A program made the position numbers and the translations under genes. A stretch of 64,000 nt of DNA, from the NCBI RefSeq assembly GCF_000003855.2, contig NW_003101647.1:139744-203743 (forward strand), given 5' to 3'. Below the pieces are notes generated by a model that was not told the origin of the DNA, searched no databases, and saw only the letters and a list, made by a program, of their open reading frames with translations. Shown piece by piece: positions 21,994-34,279 of the stretch. The first letter of the stretch is position 1. Every line of letters begins with the position of its first letter. The stretch is from Blastomyces gilchristii SLH14081. Lineage: Eukaryota > Ascomycota > Eurotiomycetes > Onygenales > Ajellomycetaceae.

Positions 21994-24420
21994 TCAACGA
22001 ATTGCAACCCTCTCCCCCTTCCCCGGCGCCCAGTTCTTCAACCACGCCCTCGCCTTCCCCAAGTCCCCCACGCCCGCCTCAACGGCCGCAATGCACCAGA
22101 CGACATCATACCCCTTTTCGCTAGTCCCAAGTTCTGTCTCAGCTCCAGTTTCGGCAGCTAACAGCTCCGCCAACTTCCGCCGCTGCTGGCTTTTCTCATC
22201 CGTGCAGAAATAGAACGGCGGCGCGTTCGCATCCATCGTTGTTATTGCCGCTGGACCAATGTTAATTGCATCTATCAGCGGTTTAATCATCGCCGATATT
22301 TCCTTGCTCGTTAGGGCTGGTGCTACTTCACCACTGCTATCAGAGGATGTAGCAGCATTGGCCCGCCCAGTCTTGCAATATGGGTTCAGGCACCACCCTT
22401 TCCCACACCCTTTCAGCATCTGCGTCAGATATCGCCGCTCGATCCGGCGACGTAGCGCTTTCCCTTCAGGGTCATACACGTCTGCGTATAGTGGGCCAAA
22501 GCACCCCGTGCAGAGGCCAAGTGTGTCATTGTTATTGGTATTATGGCTGGACATCGTACTACTGGTGGCATTGCCTTGTAGGGTCCGGCCGCAGTTTTGG
22601 TTCCTGCACACCCGCGGCGCCGGCCGTGAGAGGCGGTCCAGATCATGATGGCGCAGGTGGGTTTTCATGTCCTTGAGTCGGGTTATTTTGTTGCAAAGAT
22701 GGCACTCTGTCGTGCGCCCGCCGTCGGCGAGCTCGTGTGGGGTTAGACCAGAGAGTAGTACTTCGGGATCGTGCATGTCCGGGTCTCCTTCGCCCATTTG
22801 GGGCACGATGAGGTGACAGAATTGACAGAGGATGGGTTTGGCGGGGCAGGTGGTAGTGCGATGGTGGGCAAGGGTTGGGAGGCTGGTAGCTGTGAAGGGG
22901 CAGCTGGGGCAGGGGTGAGGTGTGTGGAAGACTTTGTTGTGCTTTAGTTGGCTGGATTGGTCGTTGCCGTAGGAGTCGTCATGCGGACAATGCCAGTGGT
23001 TTTCCCATTCAGGGGACCGCTTTTGGAAGACATTTTCGCATTTAGAACAGAGGATGTTATTACGGAGACAGAAATTTTCATGTAGGAAAAGGGTTCGCTT
23101 CGGAATCCACTGGCGGCAATTTTTGCATTGGGTATCGTCTAGATCGTGGTCACCTTTCTCCGGGGGCACGGATAACTCTCCTGCGGAAATGCTTGCTGTG
23201 CGGAGTCTATATTTCAGCGGAGTTGCGGTTTTTGAGGCAGCGTCATTGCTTTTTGAGGTGTCCTCTGAATATGCATGCACAGATATGTAAACCGTCTCCG
23301 CATCTTGAAGCTCGACATTAGTGGACTGAAGACAAATACACTTAGGGGAGAAATTTGAAAAATCTCCAAAAACATGTTCATTGTCCCTGGGTCTGTTTCT
23401 TTGCCTCGACGAAAAGGGACTTATGAAAAGATCCACGTCTGCATCATCTGCCACATCAATCTCCACATCCAAAGGACGTTCGTGGTCCCAATCGTGAAGT
23501 TCGTAGTCGACGTACTGTCCTGGTAACACCTGGCCACTAACCTCTTGCCCTTGCGAGAGCTTCCCACCTGTAGAACTCCCTTCCTTTGTTCCTGGAGCCC
23601 GAGAAGCTTTTTCTAAACGCCTCTTCAAGGTCTCTCGTGCCTGTTCCTCATTTAGCGCCTCGATATCCACTTCAAGGTCAGTGTCCACAATGCAAATACC
23701 GTCCCCTTGGGGCTCCACTTTATCAACTAGAAACCTGAACGTTTCATTCCGGCCTCCGGGAATTAGTAGGAGTTCCCCAAGCGTCAAAGTTGTAAAGTTC
23801 TCGCGTAGGTGTCGTTCCAGCAGCGCTTTCCAATCTTCGGGATCGTACCCCGCCTCAAGGGGGCGCAGGCGAACATATGTCCCCTTTGGCAGCTGTCTCG
23901 CATGTATAGTGACAATCGGACCTTCTGGTATGTTCGAAATATTTCCATCCCCAGGTTCTAGCATATCCACATCAGATGGCGACTCCTCCGCTGATATGAC
24001 CCTTTTCCCCGCAGAGGGAAAATCGCCATCGTCGAGACCAAGGCTCTGACGAAGGAAGGCACTCAACCCAACTTCATTCTCCTGGGCAGAAAACTCGCGT
24101 ATACCGGCATGAACAATCCGGCCGTTCGAAGGGTTAACTATGCGAAAGGTCAAAGGTTGTGGAAGCTGCTGCTGTCTGTCTGCGACCAACTCTCTAGCTC
24201 GCCGTTCAGCGGCAAAAGTGTGTGGATTGAAAGGATCGAACTGGGGTGTCAACGAATGAGTATGGGCAGATTCTATGGAGGTAATTGGAGCAGCGGCTAG
24301 TAGCTGTTCGAGTGCGGAGGGAGGAAGAAGAATCTTATCTCCTGGTAACTTCTTTGTTCGAGTAGGAGTGGTAACAGCAAACTGGGCGGACCATTTTAGG
24401 GTATCCGGTTCGGTGGCCAT
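21994..24420 (-). CDS. UFD1-domain protein with TRAF-type zinc fingers, 808 aa
   Basis: Single exon. MATEPDTLKWSAQF at 24420 is chosen as start; the upstream triplet at 24429 is TTG. Residues about 10-270 form a UFD1-like double-psi barrel: DKILLPPSALEQLL, QPLTFRIVNPSNGRIVHAGIREFSA, LPKGTYVRLRPLEAGYDPEDWKALLERHLRENFTTL (the UFD1 block, abbreviated here by its ends) and VDTDLEVDIEAL. Residues about 430-560 are Cys/His rich: CKNCRQWIPKRTLFLHENFC, CSKCENVF, CPSCPFTATSLPTLAHH and CQFCHLIVPQ, like TRAF-type or XAF1-type fingers. More Cys pairs follow to about residue 720. UFD1 proteins work with CDC48/p97 on ubiquitylated substrates; this one is a larger paralogue of canonical UFD1, common in Eurotiomycetes. 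Partner and substrate unknown. Confidence 0.85.
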   Translation of the reverse strand: MATEPDTLKWSAQFAVTTPTRTKKLPGDKILLPPSALEQLLAAAPITSIESAHTHSLTPQFDPFNPHTFAAERRARELVADRQQQLPQPLTFRIVNPSNGRIVHAGIREFSAQENEVGLSAFLRQSLGLDDGDFPSAGKRVISAEESPSDVDMLEPGDGNISNIPEGPIVTIHARQLPKGTYVRLRPLEAGYDPEDWKALLERHLRENFTTLTLGELLLIPGGRNETFRFLVDKVEPQGDGICIVDTDLEVDIEALNEEQARETLKRRLEKASRAPGTKEGSSTGGKLSQGQEVSGQVLPGQYVDYELHDWDHERPLDVEIDVADDADVDLFISPFSSRQRNRPRDNEHVFGDFSNFSPKCICLQSTNVELQDAETVYISVHAYSEDTSKSNDAASKTATPLKYRLRTASISAGELSVPPEKGDHDLDDTQCKNCRQWIPKRTLFLHENFCLRNNILCSKCENVFQKRSPEWENHWHCPHDDSYGNDQSSQLKHNKVFHTPHPCPSCPFTATSLPTLAHHRTTTCPAKPILCQFCHLIVPQMGEGDPDMHDPEVLLSGLTPHELADGGRTTECHLCNKITRLKDMKTHLRHHDLDRLSRPAPRVCRNQNCGRTLQGNATSSTMSSHNTNNNDTLGLCTGCFGPLYADVYDPEGKALRRRIERRYLTQMLKGCGKGWCLNPYCKTGRANAATSSDSSGEVAPALTSKEISAMIKPLIDAINIGPAAITTMDANAPPFYFCTDEKSQQRRKLAELLAAETGAETELGTSEKGYDVVWCIAAVEAGVGDLGKARAWLKNWAPGKGERVAIR

Positions 24421-25357
24421 GATACACAAAACATGTAGTATATAAATTCTGGGTGTAAGAGGATTGGACGAAGTTTACGCCATCGTTTTCTCTCTCCTCA
24501 TCCCACACAACCTGTTTATCTCCCCAGCTGTCGAAGGCAAGCTGTCTGATATTGGATGATTACCAACGCCGCTTCCAGAACCTACGAGATGATCTTATCT
24601 TATCGGTCTTATCTTCACGTGATAGTTAAGATAAACTGGAGACATTCTTCCTCTTTCTTACTCTATGTCCAACTTCATGTCAACATGCTCAAATTGTTGT
24701 TTAATATTACTCATAGTAAGGGGACAATACCCCATGTTTTGGTTCTTCAGACGTCCTTGGAATTTTAATTGGCCATCTGCATTATACTACAGGGTCTCTC
24801 ATTCTGTTTTTCGCGTGCTGACCATTGCTCCTCCGTCCTTCCAGGCCTCCAACGATATCAGTCCCAATGAAAACCCGATCACAGCCACCATGACAGGCAG
24901 CATTCGGACTATTTCTTGCTAACAACAGATTCTTCGGTTAGTGGTTAAATCAGCGAAGTCTTGCAACCTCGTTGCAATTACTCAAGCAGGGGAGATAGGC
25001 AGCAGAACCACGTGACCCGGTGGGAGCTGAATTCACTCTTTTCTCGAGATATTTATATTGAGAGAAAAATAAGTGAACGAGGAACTCTTTCTTGTTCTCA
25101 TTCTTCCATTTATATTCTCTTACCATTTCCCTGCCCCCCAGTTTCTATCATTCAAACCGGCCCATTGCAGCCAAGCCTATCAGCGCCAACCCCTATTCTG
25201 AAAAACGGGTCGCTGAATTGATATCCCCTTTACGAACATATCTGAATATATCCCAAGGCCAAATTGCTACATACAATTTTGCTCTAAGCCTATTGTCTTT
25301 GCACCAGCCGTTTTTTTTTACCCCTCCCATACCTACATCCCATAAAGTCCGGGTAAC
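24421..25357. promoter_or_regulatory. divergent promoter of the UFD1-like and RBR genes
   Basis: 937 bp. Between 24594 and 24634 there are five GATA cores on either strand around a TCACGTGA palindrome at 24615-24622, about 170-215 bp from the UFD1-like ATG. A second CACGTG lies at 25009-25014. The remainder toward the RBR gene is CT-rich, as in fungal leaders. No gene seen. Confidence 0.5.
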
Positions 25358-26395
25358 ATGGGCGTTCAAATACGCCAACAACCCGGGCGTTTTACTGACA
25401 AACAACCAAGGACTATTAACAATCGAAAATCGAATGCTAGTATACGACGCTCTTTGACGAAAGGTGTCTCAGTAAAACGCAACCCAAAGACTAAACTTCC
25501 AATAAGACCGCGGAGCCCACAAAAGCCTTCAGGGTTGAGTCAACCACCGGGACTCTCTCTGCCTGATAAACTCCCACCCCGCAATCACAAAAAGGATCGA
25601 AGTGATGCCTTCAGAGAATGTGTCATCTGTACAGAAATGAGGCCCTTGGGACACAATGGCGCAAATTTTCCCACTTTCCCTAGGTGTCTACATGACCCAC
25701 TTACATGTTCAAATTGTGTCTCAAAGCACATCGTTATGACCCTAAAAACACGAGCTCCGATTAACTATAGCAAGCCAGCAGACAAGGGTACAATTGATTG
25801 GTCCCTCTGCACCTGTCCACAATGTAACATTCCGCTCACAGAGTCAGAGATCCGCTCTGTCCTGAGTCGTACCGAGAATGCAGTCATTACTGGAATTGCT
25901 GCTCGCAAGGAACTCGAATCTCACCCGCGCTGGACCTGGTGCTTGTCCATCACCTGCTCGTCCGGCCAAGTATTCCCCGAAGGCAACCAGTCTCAGAAGG
26001 TGGACTGTGGCAAATGTGGAGCCAGCAGCTGCTTCCTGCACGGTGTCCCCTGGCATCACAAGTACACCTGCGGCCAGTATGACGACCAACATCCAAATGC
26101 GCAAAGCGTGCGCAGCAGCGAGGAACGAATTAAGAGGATGACGAAGAAATGTCCCAATCCGCAATGTGGTTGGAGAATTCAGAAAAATGGCGGCTGTCCG
26201 AATATGTACTGTGTGTTCCTCCCTCTTAGATGCCAGAACATTTAGATGGCTAGCTCCACGCGTCTATTCCCCAAAGCTAAACACTAAATATTAACACAAG
26301 ATACTCACATTCGCTATCCAGGCACCAAATGCTCACGCTCATTTCTCTGGGATACAACCAAGTGGGATGACAACGTCACCCCAGAACCAGAGTGA
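25358..26395 (+). CDS. RBR-type (RING-IBR-RING) E3 ubiquitin ligase, 308 aa
   Basis: Exons 25358-26210 and 26322-26395, phase 1; the intron splits the second RING exactly at NMYC/TKC. A basic Pro/Lys-rich N-terminus is followed by RING1 (CVICTE...CLHDPLTCSNC...CTCPQC), an IBR (WCLSITCSSGQVF...DCGKCGASSCFLH...C) and RING2 (KCPNPQCGWRIQKNGGCPNMYC, abbreviated pattern; then TKCSRSFLW). The Cys in GGCPN is at the catalytic position of HHARI/Parkin-type RBR ligases, which form a thioester with ubiquitin. Without the second exon the last RING would lack its zinc ligands. The first ATG in frame after a CT-rich leader is used. Short for an RBR, with no visible autoinhibitory Ariadne domain. Confidence 0.88.
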
Positions 26396-28393
26396 AGTAT
26401 TTTCTATGTTGAAGAAAAAGGGCAAAAGGAACGCACCAACCCCCCTCTTGCTTTTATCAACCATTTCCCCGAGTTTCCCGAAGTTCTTAGGCCGCATCCA
26501 ACAACCACGGCTCTAATATTTTCTGGTACCTACGTCCTCATATTTTCGTGAACTCAAACCCAGGGCGCGGGGCGAGCCAGTATCCAATTCCTTCTCCCTC
26601 CCGGCACATAACGACCTCTCCATGCACATTACTTGGTGCTATTGTATCAAGTCGCAGAAGAGGATCGATGATACTCATCCCTCCTACCCTGTTGCTCTTG
26701 CTCCTGCTCCGGCCCGGCTCTACTCCCGTCCTAATTCAGTATATAGCCGGGAACTTAAGCCAGCCCTACTCTTTTCCATATCGTGCGGTTGACACGCGCC
26801 AAACTCACTGAAAAGTCAAATGCCGTGGGGTTCTCATTCGATGCTGTTGTTCCCTTTTTGTGGCATGCCATTTTCCTGGTGTGACGCGTTCTGTAGATAG
26901 AGCCTGGAAAATGCGAGGTGCAAGGAGGGCTGATTTCGACTTTTAACTTATACTGGGAGAGAAAACGCTGAGAGAAGTGTTGGGTTGGTTGGTTGGTTGG
27001 TAAGTAGGTTAAATCTCAAATGGAAGGCTTCATAAATCCCCCAGCTCGCTTTTTCTTCGGAGCACGCTGAGCATCATATATGTTCGTTATGAGAATGAAA
27101 GAGAACAGCTTCCAGGGCAAAAAGAAATAGAAAAAGAACAAAGAATTCTTTCTGAGGTCCTTTAAAAAATTTGAAATACGGTGTAGTTTAGCGCATTGTC
27201 GTCGTTTAAATATCTCCCCCAAGTATCCGTTCTTCCTTTGTTTTAGTTATTTTCTTTTGCAGAGATTAAGTGAAACAATTTTTTTCCATATGCCTTGCTC
27301 ATTAAAAATATATATCCATATATATATATATTTTAAGCCAACAATCTTTTTACATGTATGTACAGTGCAAATCAATCCGTAAGAGATAAGCTAAAGTCAA
27401 CGGAAATATCAAACCATAGTTATGCAATGTTTAAGGTATTTATATAATTTATATATATAGAACGGAGATGAGTGTCCCTCCCAGTCTACCTAACCTAGCC
27501 AGGCACAAAAGAAAAGAAAAAGAATTAGAAACCCCGGAACGCAAAATGAAACAAAAACAAAATAAAATAAAATAGAGCCCAGAAACAAACCACACGAAAG
27601 ACAACCTTATCCATTTCCCCGCAGTCCCGTCCCCAGAATTTAACACCCAGTCAAGTAGGAAAAAAAAGAAATATATTATATATATAAATATAAGTAAATG
27701 AATGCTTTGCCCGCATCCAGACCGAAAGAAGAGAAAAATGACATACCAGATCAGAAGCCCAAATTTGCAGATTTAACTCTCAAGAGCATGAAACGAAGAG
27801 AAGAAGCAATGAAGAAATATCCGAGCGGAAAGTTCATAACAGGATTCCAACGCGGAAGTGGGAGAAGGCGAAAAAACAGTTAACACCGGAATTAGAGAGG
27901 ATATATGTGGTATAGAGCGTCGGAGAGAAAGGAGAGGAATAAAAGAAAAGTAAAGAAGAGGGAAAATGGTAGAGGTATAAATAAGGCCGTAGATGAATGA
28001 AGTGGGCCCAAATCTGGATGGCCGTCGCTATGGGGTGAGGGGTGAATGCGATGGATATGGAGATGGAGATGGCTTTCCCACAGTGAACGGGGATTTACGG
28101 GACCGATATGAAGTTGAGATCGAGTGGAGAAGGGCCGGCTGGCATGCTCGTAACTTTCAACAAGAGAGGAACAGGTGTCGATGGAAATTCCGGAGAGGAA
28201 GGGCGAAGTGTGTTTTTTTGTTTTTGTTTTTGTTTTCGTTTTCTTTTCTTTTCTTTTCTTTTCTTTTTTTCTTTTTTTAATTTTTTTTATTCGTGTGTGT
28301 GTGTAGTTTCAAGTCGGTCCGTCCCCGGCGATGGCCTTTGGGGGTGGCGAAAGTATGTTATGTCGGAGGATATCAGTGCAAAACTCGTTCACA
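26396..28393. other. long convergent intergenic region, no gene seen
   Basis: 2 kb between the RBR and F-box 3' ends. AT-rich from 27000 to 27700 with (TA)n near 27308-27332. Purine-rich 27890-27970. A T-rich/TTTTC tract runs at 28208-28290. A 61-residue Lys-rich plus-strand frame at 27698-27883 has no support beyond being open. Confidence 0.6.
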
Positions 28394-30814
28394 TCATGGA
28401 CCCCTCCGTCGACGTCCGCTGGTATTGCACCAGTCGCACTGGATAAATGGGTTGTGTAAGTATACCCTGCCTCACACACTGCGTGATGATATGTTGTATA
28501 TAAAATAAAACAAAAGAGAGCTAACATACCTTCGTAGCCGTGCACCCATCATTATGCTCGATGCAATACTCGCCCTGGCATGTAATGCAGGTCCGTTGGA
28601 CTTCTGCTTTGCAGGCACCACACTGGTAAAGGAGGGGAAAAACCCAAAATCAGTAAAACAATCGGGATAAAATAAATGTTGATTTCGCAGTTATATATGC
28701 GACTGGGAGAGGTCAAGAAACTTACTGTAGCTCCACACTCCCAGCAATCTCTGCTGACGCCTGCTATAAAGCGCTATTTAGATAGAAAAGATATTGTTAG
28801 CTAAACTTGTCCAGGTGGTAGAGAAAGGGGCGTAGATGAAATAAGAGGGGTAAGTGTTGTTGCGCCGGGTGGGTAAGAACTTTTTCAAAGCCATGTATTG
28901 CTACATTTTACAATAAAGTAGTGGGGAAGGCTGAAAGCGTACTTCCTTCAATCATATCACCATTTTTTTATACAAAGAAGTGCTGGCTTGCGATATTTTA
29001 TTTTGGTCCCCTTTTCGGTTCAAAATATTCGCATTGAAGTCACCCTCGTATATGTATCATGGGATCGGACGAGAGGAGGTAGTAGTGGTTTCGGTGTGAC
29101 ATTGTGGACAGAGACCGTTGTTAAATACCTTTGCGTATACTGAGCCTCCTCCTTCCTCTCCGGATCCGGACGAGGTGGACGAGGAGGAGGAAGATAATGA
29201 TGACGAAGATGAGGATCGGGACGCGGTCTGATGTAGCTTGCGATGGTGTCTTGGCTTTTCCGGGTGTGGGAGGCAGGCTGAACACCACCAGCTGCCACAC
29301 CGGTTGCACCAGCGGTCGATCAGGCATTCTTGGCACTGCATTATCAGGACGGGCTCATCGTTGTCAGAGACTACGGGGGACTTGGCGGCAGTGATTCGGG
29401 AGGAGTGGAGTGGGAGAGGCGTGAGGAGCGGGAATTGATATTCCGGCGAGTGGTTCCAGAGGGCGGGACCTTCAGGTGAGGTTCGACAGTCCTCGCAGCC
29501 CCTGGGACCGAGAGCAACTGTTGCGATTGCTGGCGAGAGGTACGTGTCTGGTTGCGCGTCGTTTCCTTCTGCAGAGGTGAAGGGTTGATGCGCTGGACTC
29601 CGGCACAGCACTGCATCAAAGGAAATGATTCCGTTACAAAGCTGCAGTGTTTCTGCCCATCCGTTGGAGATTTTCTTCCTGAGCACTTTACCTGACGCTT
29701 TGTACCACGGATGTCTCCGCGTCAGCTGATCGTGGTAGTTATCCTTCTTGGCAGTGTGGCAGGTGTCGGCGGAATTGCTCGATTGATCGTCAGGCTGGTG
29801 ATCCCCAGGTCGGTCCCACTTGGTGGCTGCGGAAGTGTGGTACATTTGCTTTCTGCCGTGTGAGGTACTCTGTTGTGAATCATTCTTCGCGGTGAAATAA
29901 TAGATTCCCCGCACTCTTGGCATTCCCTTGGGCCGGGATGGTCTGACGGCATATTGTAAGGTCTGCATCAACTTACGTTCGTTCAGGTTGAGGCAGTCCC
30001 GGATAGACAGTATGACAACGTTAAACCTATCAGTTAACACAATATCGGCGATGAGGTCTGTGGGGACGGAGAGGCCATCTAGCACGAGCGTTCTGACATC
30101 CTGCAAGATGGACCGGCGTCCTAAATTAGAAAAGATGCCTCTCAAGGGACCCGAGTAGAAATCGTCTTCAGTCAAAGATTCATCCATGCGCTCGCTCCTC
30201 CACACCTCACCGCCTGCATCTATGGGACCCATGAACGGCGGTGGTTGAGCCCCGCGACATGTTGTCAAATCCATATGCCGAAAAACGTATGGGGTATCCA
30301 TTATAATGGAACGGAAGGTAGTGCATGTGGAGGCTAGCGAGAGTAGAGACGAGATCGAAAGATAGGGCGCTATGTGGTCGAGGATGAGGGAATTGGATAG
30401 GAGGTCTCGCAGCGAGACGTGCAACGGACTATGTGAGAATGCGACGGCGCAGTTAGGGTGACAAGACAGATGTAGAGACGAGCTGGTAATCTGGGAGACG
30501 CGGCCGACCAGATGGTGCTTGTACGCAGCCATAGCGCCAGCGGTGATGGTTTCCTGCATTTCGGCGCAATAGCAAGAGAGGGAGGAAGACGGCGACAAAA
30601 ACAAGGAAGAAGGAGAAGAAGAAGAGATTGACGTTGATGTTGATCTTGATGTTGCCGTTGCTGAATGCGCCTGTATTTCCTCGAGCGCAGCTTTGGCATT
30701 CGCAAGCTCTGTTTCCAACAGCTGGATAGTGGATTGCAGGACGACGGGCATGGCTTTTGCATTGAGAGGATCAATGGCTGTCATTAGAGTAGTCCATAGC
30801 TGCCTTTGGGCCAT
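28394..30814 (-). CDS. F-box protein with C-terminal zinc-binding cysteine clusters, about 623 aa
   Basis: Exon 1 is 30814-29129; then small exons 28773-28726, 28622-28530 and 28438-28394, all phase 0. An N-terminal coiled-coil-like stretch (LETELANAKAALEEIQ) precedes an F-box-like helix set at about residues 135-180 (DLLSNSLILDHIAPYL, LLSLASTCTTFRSII). This suggests a substrate adaptor of an SCF ubiquitin ligase. Further on come leucine-rich-like segments (VRTLVLDGLSV) and a Cys cluster CQECLIDRWCNRCGSWWC. The three 3' exons add GVSRDCWECGAT, CGACKAEVQRTCITCQGEYC and CDWC, completing a Cys/His pattern I recall from related fungal F-box proteins. If intron 1 were not removed, the protein would end after CPQCHTETTTTSSRPIP. 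The exon 1/2 join is by phase and motif only. Confidence 0.75.
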
Positions 30815-33200
30815 ATCAGGCCGGCTGATATGGGGGCGATTTATATTAGTATTATTATTATGGTATTAAATCTTTTTTTTTTTTTTGTTTTGTCTGAGTG
30901 GCGGCGAGTCGAATCTAGAGCTTGCGGAGAAGAACCGGAGCTTGAAATCGATGGCAAAACGGGCAACGAGCCGAGAGACAAAAAATAAAATAAAAAACCC
31001 CCGAGCGCTGGGCTCACAAGGAACTGACAAACTGAGTATTCCGGGGATGCCGACCAAGCGGGCTAAGGGAGGATAGCAGGGTGAGGACGGTGGAGAGACA
31101 CCCGTGGCAAATGCTACACTGCGGCGAAGAGAAGAAGAGAAATCGAGGGTTCAAAGAGACAAGGAGATAAGAATAAAGGCAGTTGGGCTGAGACCCAGCA
31201 ATAGGCGATGGGGAAAGCTTCAAAAAGAAGTGGAACTGGCAGCTGGGCAGCAAGGGGAAAACTGGAAATGCGAAGAGTCCAGATCGAGGTGGAGATCTCA
31301 GAGCGCTTGACCTTGGTTCAAGATAAATAAATAGATATATATAGAGCAAGGTCGGTTGGGTGTAAGACGACAGACATATATAGGGGGGGCCTTTTGGAGG
31401 GGGGGGGGGGAGGGAGGGAAATGAGAGAACGGAGAGAAAAAGAGCTATATATAAGAAACAGAATAATACAAACCTCACCAAAGCTGTTAGATAACAGCGA
31501 TTATTTGCACGTCGTTGAATGAATAATAACTTTAATGGAAATATCAAACAAATAGCTGGCATATCATATCACAGGCTAAGATGGCGTGCCACAACCCCGG
31601 CCGGCGCTGCGGGAAGGGGAGCGAACTCGGCCCATCTCAACTTGCTCAAGGCGCAAGTGTTCGCAGCTAGCGGCTGGGCCGACTCGACTGTCTGTCCTGT
31701 CTGGGGAGATAGATTATTATTTGGCAGTGGAGTGGCCCTTCAGAAGGAACAGGAACAGAATCTCGAATCTCCGGAACCTCAGGAGAGGAGGACAAAATAA
31801 TGATAATAATAATAATAATTAAAAATGTCAAGGAGCCAGACAGCTAAAAGAAAAGGCTGAGAATTAATAACAGGGCTAGCGGGGAGCCTTGGGGAGTCTG
31901 TAGAGTCTGTGGAGTCTGTCGGCATCCCATCCCATCCCATCCCATCCCATCCGACTCTTATGTCTCGCAGCTATTCGTGAACTTTGATTTTTGGACTTCA
32001 CCGGAAGGATGAAACAGGTAACATTAAGTTAAAAGGAAGGAGCTTGGGCATGAATATCTTATCATCCCACGGGTTTGCCTTTTTTGTTCCAGAATCATAT
32101 TTTGGTGCTTACTTGACAAGTTATCATCCTTCATGGACTACTCTACTGGACTACTGGACACTTTTATTATTGTTATAAGTTATTGTTATATGTACGGAGT
32201 ACGGCTAAATGTATTCTTCTATTATTATTCAAGACCACTCAATACTTAACTAAGTTAGTTAACTTACTGCTCAATCTCGTCTCATGAATATGCTGAGCAC
32301 GGCAGCAAACATTGAAAGTTGAAAATTGAACCTTTAGACGCAAGGAATTCAAGCTGCAGCAATATGTATAGTTATATGTGCATGTATGAATGAATGTCTA
32401 AATAGTCGTGTATTTATATTTATATTTATATTTTTATGTAGATATATATTGTTTCAGGCAACTCACTCTATTTCGAAAGAGGGCTAACCATCCACAGCAT
32501 ACTACGGAGTATACTTATATCAAAAACCAATCTTCCTTCCTTCCACGCTCTGCCGCCCCGGAGTTACTGAATCGGGGGGTGAAAAAGAAAAAGAACAAAT
32601 TGGTCACAAGACTCGACTCGGTGGGTAACTACTTACTAGTTAGTAGTTACGCAGTTACAGGCGTACGCAGCGTACCAGCTTATGTGGACAATAATGGTAT
32701 TGTCATTCTTATTCGCTATATTCTTACACCTAAGAGATCCCATCTTTGACCGTTTTGGTGTCCCGATTTTGGTATAGCGGGTTCGCTGCTTTTGGCCGTC
32801 ACAGCGGTATTGTATTGCAACAGTATCGCGACGGTATTGCGCACGGGCATCTTCTCTGAAGAGGCTTAGCCTCACGGCCGCTTTTACAGCACCATTTCTC
32901 TTGGCAGGCGCAGCCCAGTCGGTTCAGGCAACTTCTGCTTCTGAAACCAGAGGCTAGATCATGACTTGATCTGATTTGAACTTCAAGTATTTAAGCAGGG
33001 GTAAGAAGCCCCAATGAGCTCTCCTGTGAGGGGATCCATTCTAAACTAAGCGAAAAAAAAGGTGGTCTGGTTTCTCTTTTTAAAGGGGAGGAAGGGGAGG
33101 AAGGGAAGGGTAGGTGGGCGGCTCAATATTAATCGTGACCGCATCCGAAGGTGCACACCCACTGTTGATGGCTTCAAAATCGGCCTGCGCTCCTCATCTA
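30815..33200. other. intergenic, low-complexity, no gene seen
   Basis: F-box promoter and onward. Contains a poly-G run (about 31401-31411), (TAA)n near 31801-31819, five to six copies of CCCAT at 31925-31951, and two TACGGAGTA words (32193, 32503). The part at 32750-32900 has normal CpG. No domain is recognisable in any frame. Confidence 0.6.
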
Positions 33201-33580
33201 TGATGAGACCACCTTTTCTAAATTTTCATGCTCTCTCTCGCTCTCAGAGAAGCTTTCTTCATTCTATTTTCCTCATAATCAGAGACCTCATATACAAATC
33301 CATCCAACACTCTACTTTTACTTCACTTCAATTCTATCTATTCTTAATTCCCCTCCCAAGATCTAGAGATTTTAAGGACAAACTCCGCCAGCAACACTTA
33401 ACATGACAATTGTAAAGTCTAAGCATGCTGCTGCTCAACACAGTGGCTGTCATCTAAGACTGGCACCAACAAATACAGATTTCAAAACAACAAGAGAAGG
33501 AGCATGAGATGGCTCACACCAAGAAAAGTCATGCAAACAACATCAAGTGAGGTGCATGGACAGTCTGGAGAAAGCTGGAG

Positions 33581-33883
33581 ATGTCAGTTAATTCACTCAG
33601 TCAACAGAGAACAAAAATATTAACTTATAAAATCAGTTACTGTCCCGAGAAACTCAATATCACACCTTGTCAGTTTTTTACAACATTGACATCCTTCAGA
33701 TTCAAGGCATTCCTCAACTGGCTTGATGAAACCCACTATCACCGAATTCACAGCGAGAGGACGATTTGGTCATACTGGCATCAAATAAAAATGTTTTACA
33801 TGGCTCAGAATGACAGCAAAGAAATAGATGATGCAACCAGAACAGACTGTATTAATGTGAGATCCATTTATCTTGTCTAGAAT
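33581..33883 (+). pseudogene. fragment of DUF3435-type (tyrosine-recombinase-like) protein
   Basis: A 99-residue open frame includes FKAFLNWLDETHYHRIHSER, then TIWSYWHQIKMFYMAQND and EIDDATRTDCINV. This layout (xxFLxWL, then a YW helix, then a D-rich turn and I/V-N/R) matches the N-terminal core-binding region of fungal DUF3435 proteins, the family that includes Starship captain recombinases. The catalytic R...HxxR...Y part is not present downstream, where the reading is closed. Assigned by eye; a degenerate transposon fragment rather than a gene. Confidence 0.45.
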
Positions 33884-34279
33884 TCACACATTGCTGATCG
33901 GAGCAGTAAATCTGGATTGTGATTGAACCATGGAGAAAGAAAGAGGGCCTTAGAAGGCATGTCCTTAACCATGAGAGTGGCAGCAAAGATGATGTCTACT
34001 GGTTTCTATGTGCCAATTGGGAGTGGTGCCAAATTCTCGCTGCGTGCAATCTTCCACCACCGCCCACCCTACCGTAGATTCTCAGATACTGAGGCTCAGC
34101 AAGCTGGAATGCTTGTATGTCTCACCGTGACTGGCCTCAAGAATGCTATCCCGAGCAGTGGTTGCAATGCTGCTTTTGTTATGAGATTTCTACCATTTCG
34201 GTCCTTCCTGTAAAGATCTGGAGATCAGCGGTGGATAGAAACTAGAGCTTAGAGCTGAGACAGTGAAAGTCGCCTGCAT

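Noticed and set aside
27698..27883. 61-residue Lys-rich plus-strand frame
   Set aside because: Short, lies in A/G-rich DNA between convergent 3' ends, and lacks family resemblance.
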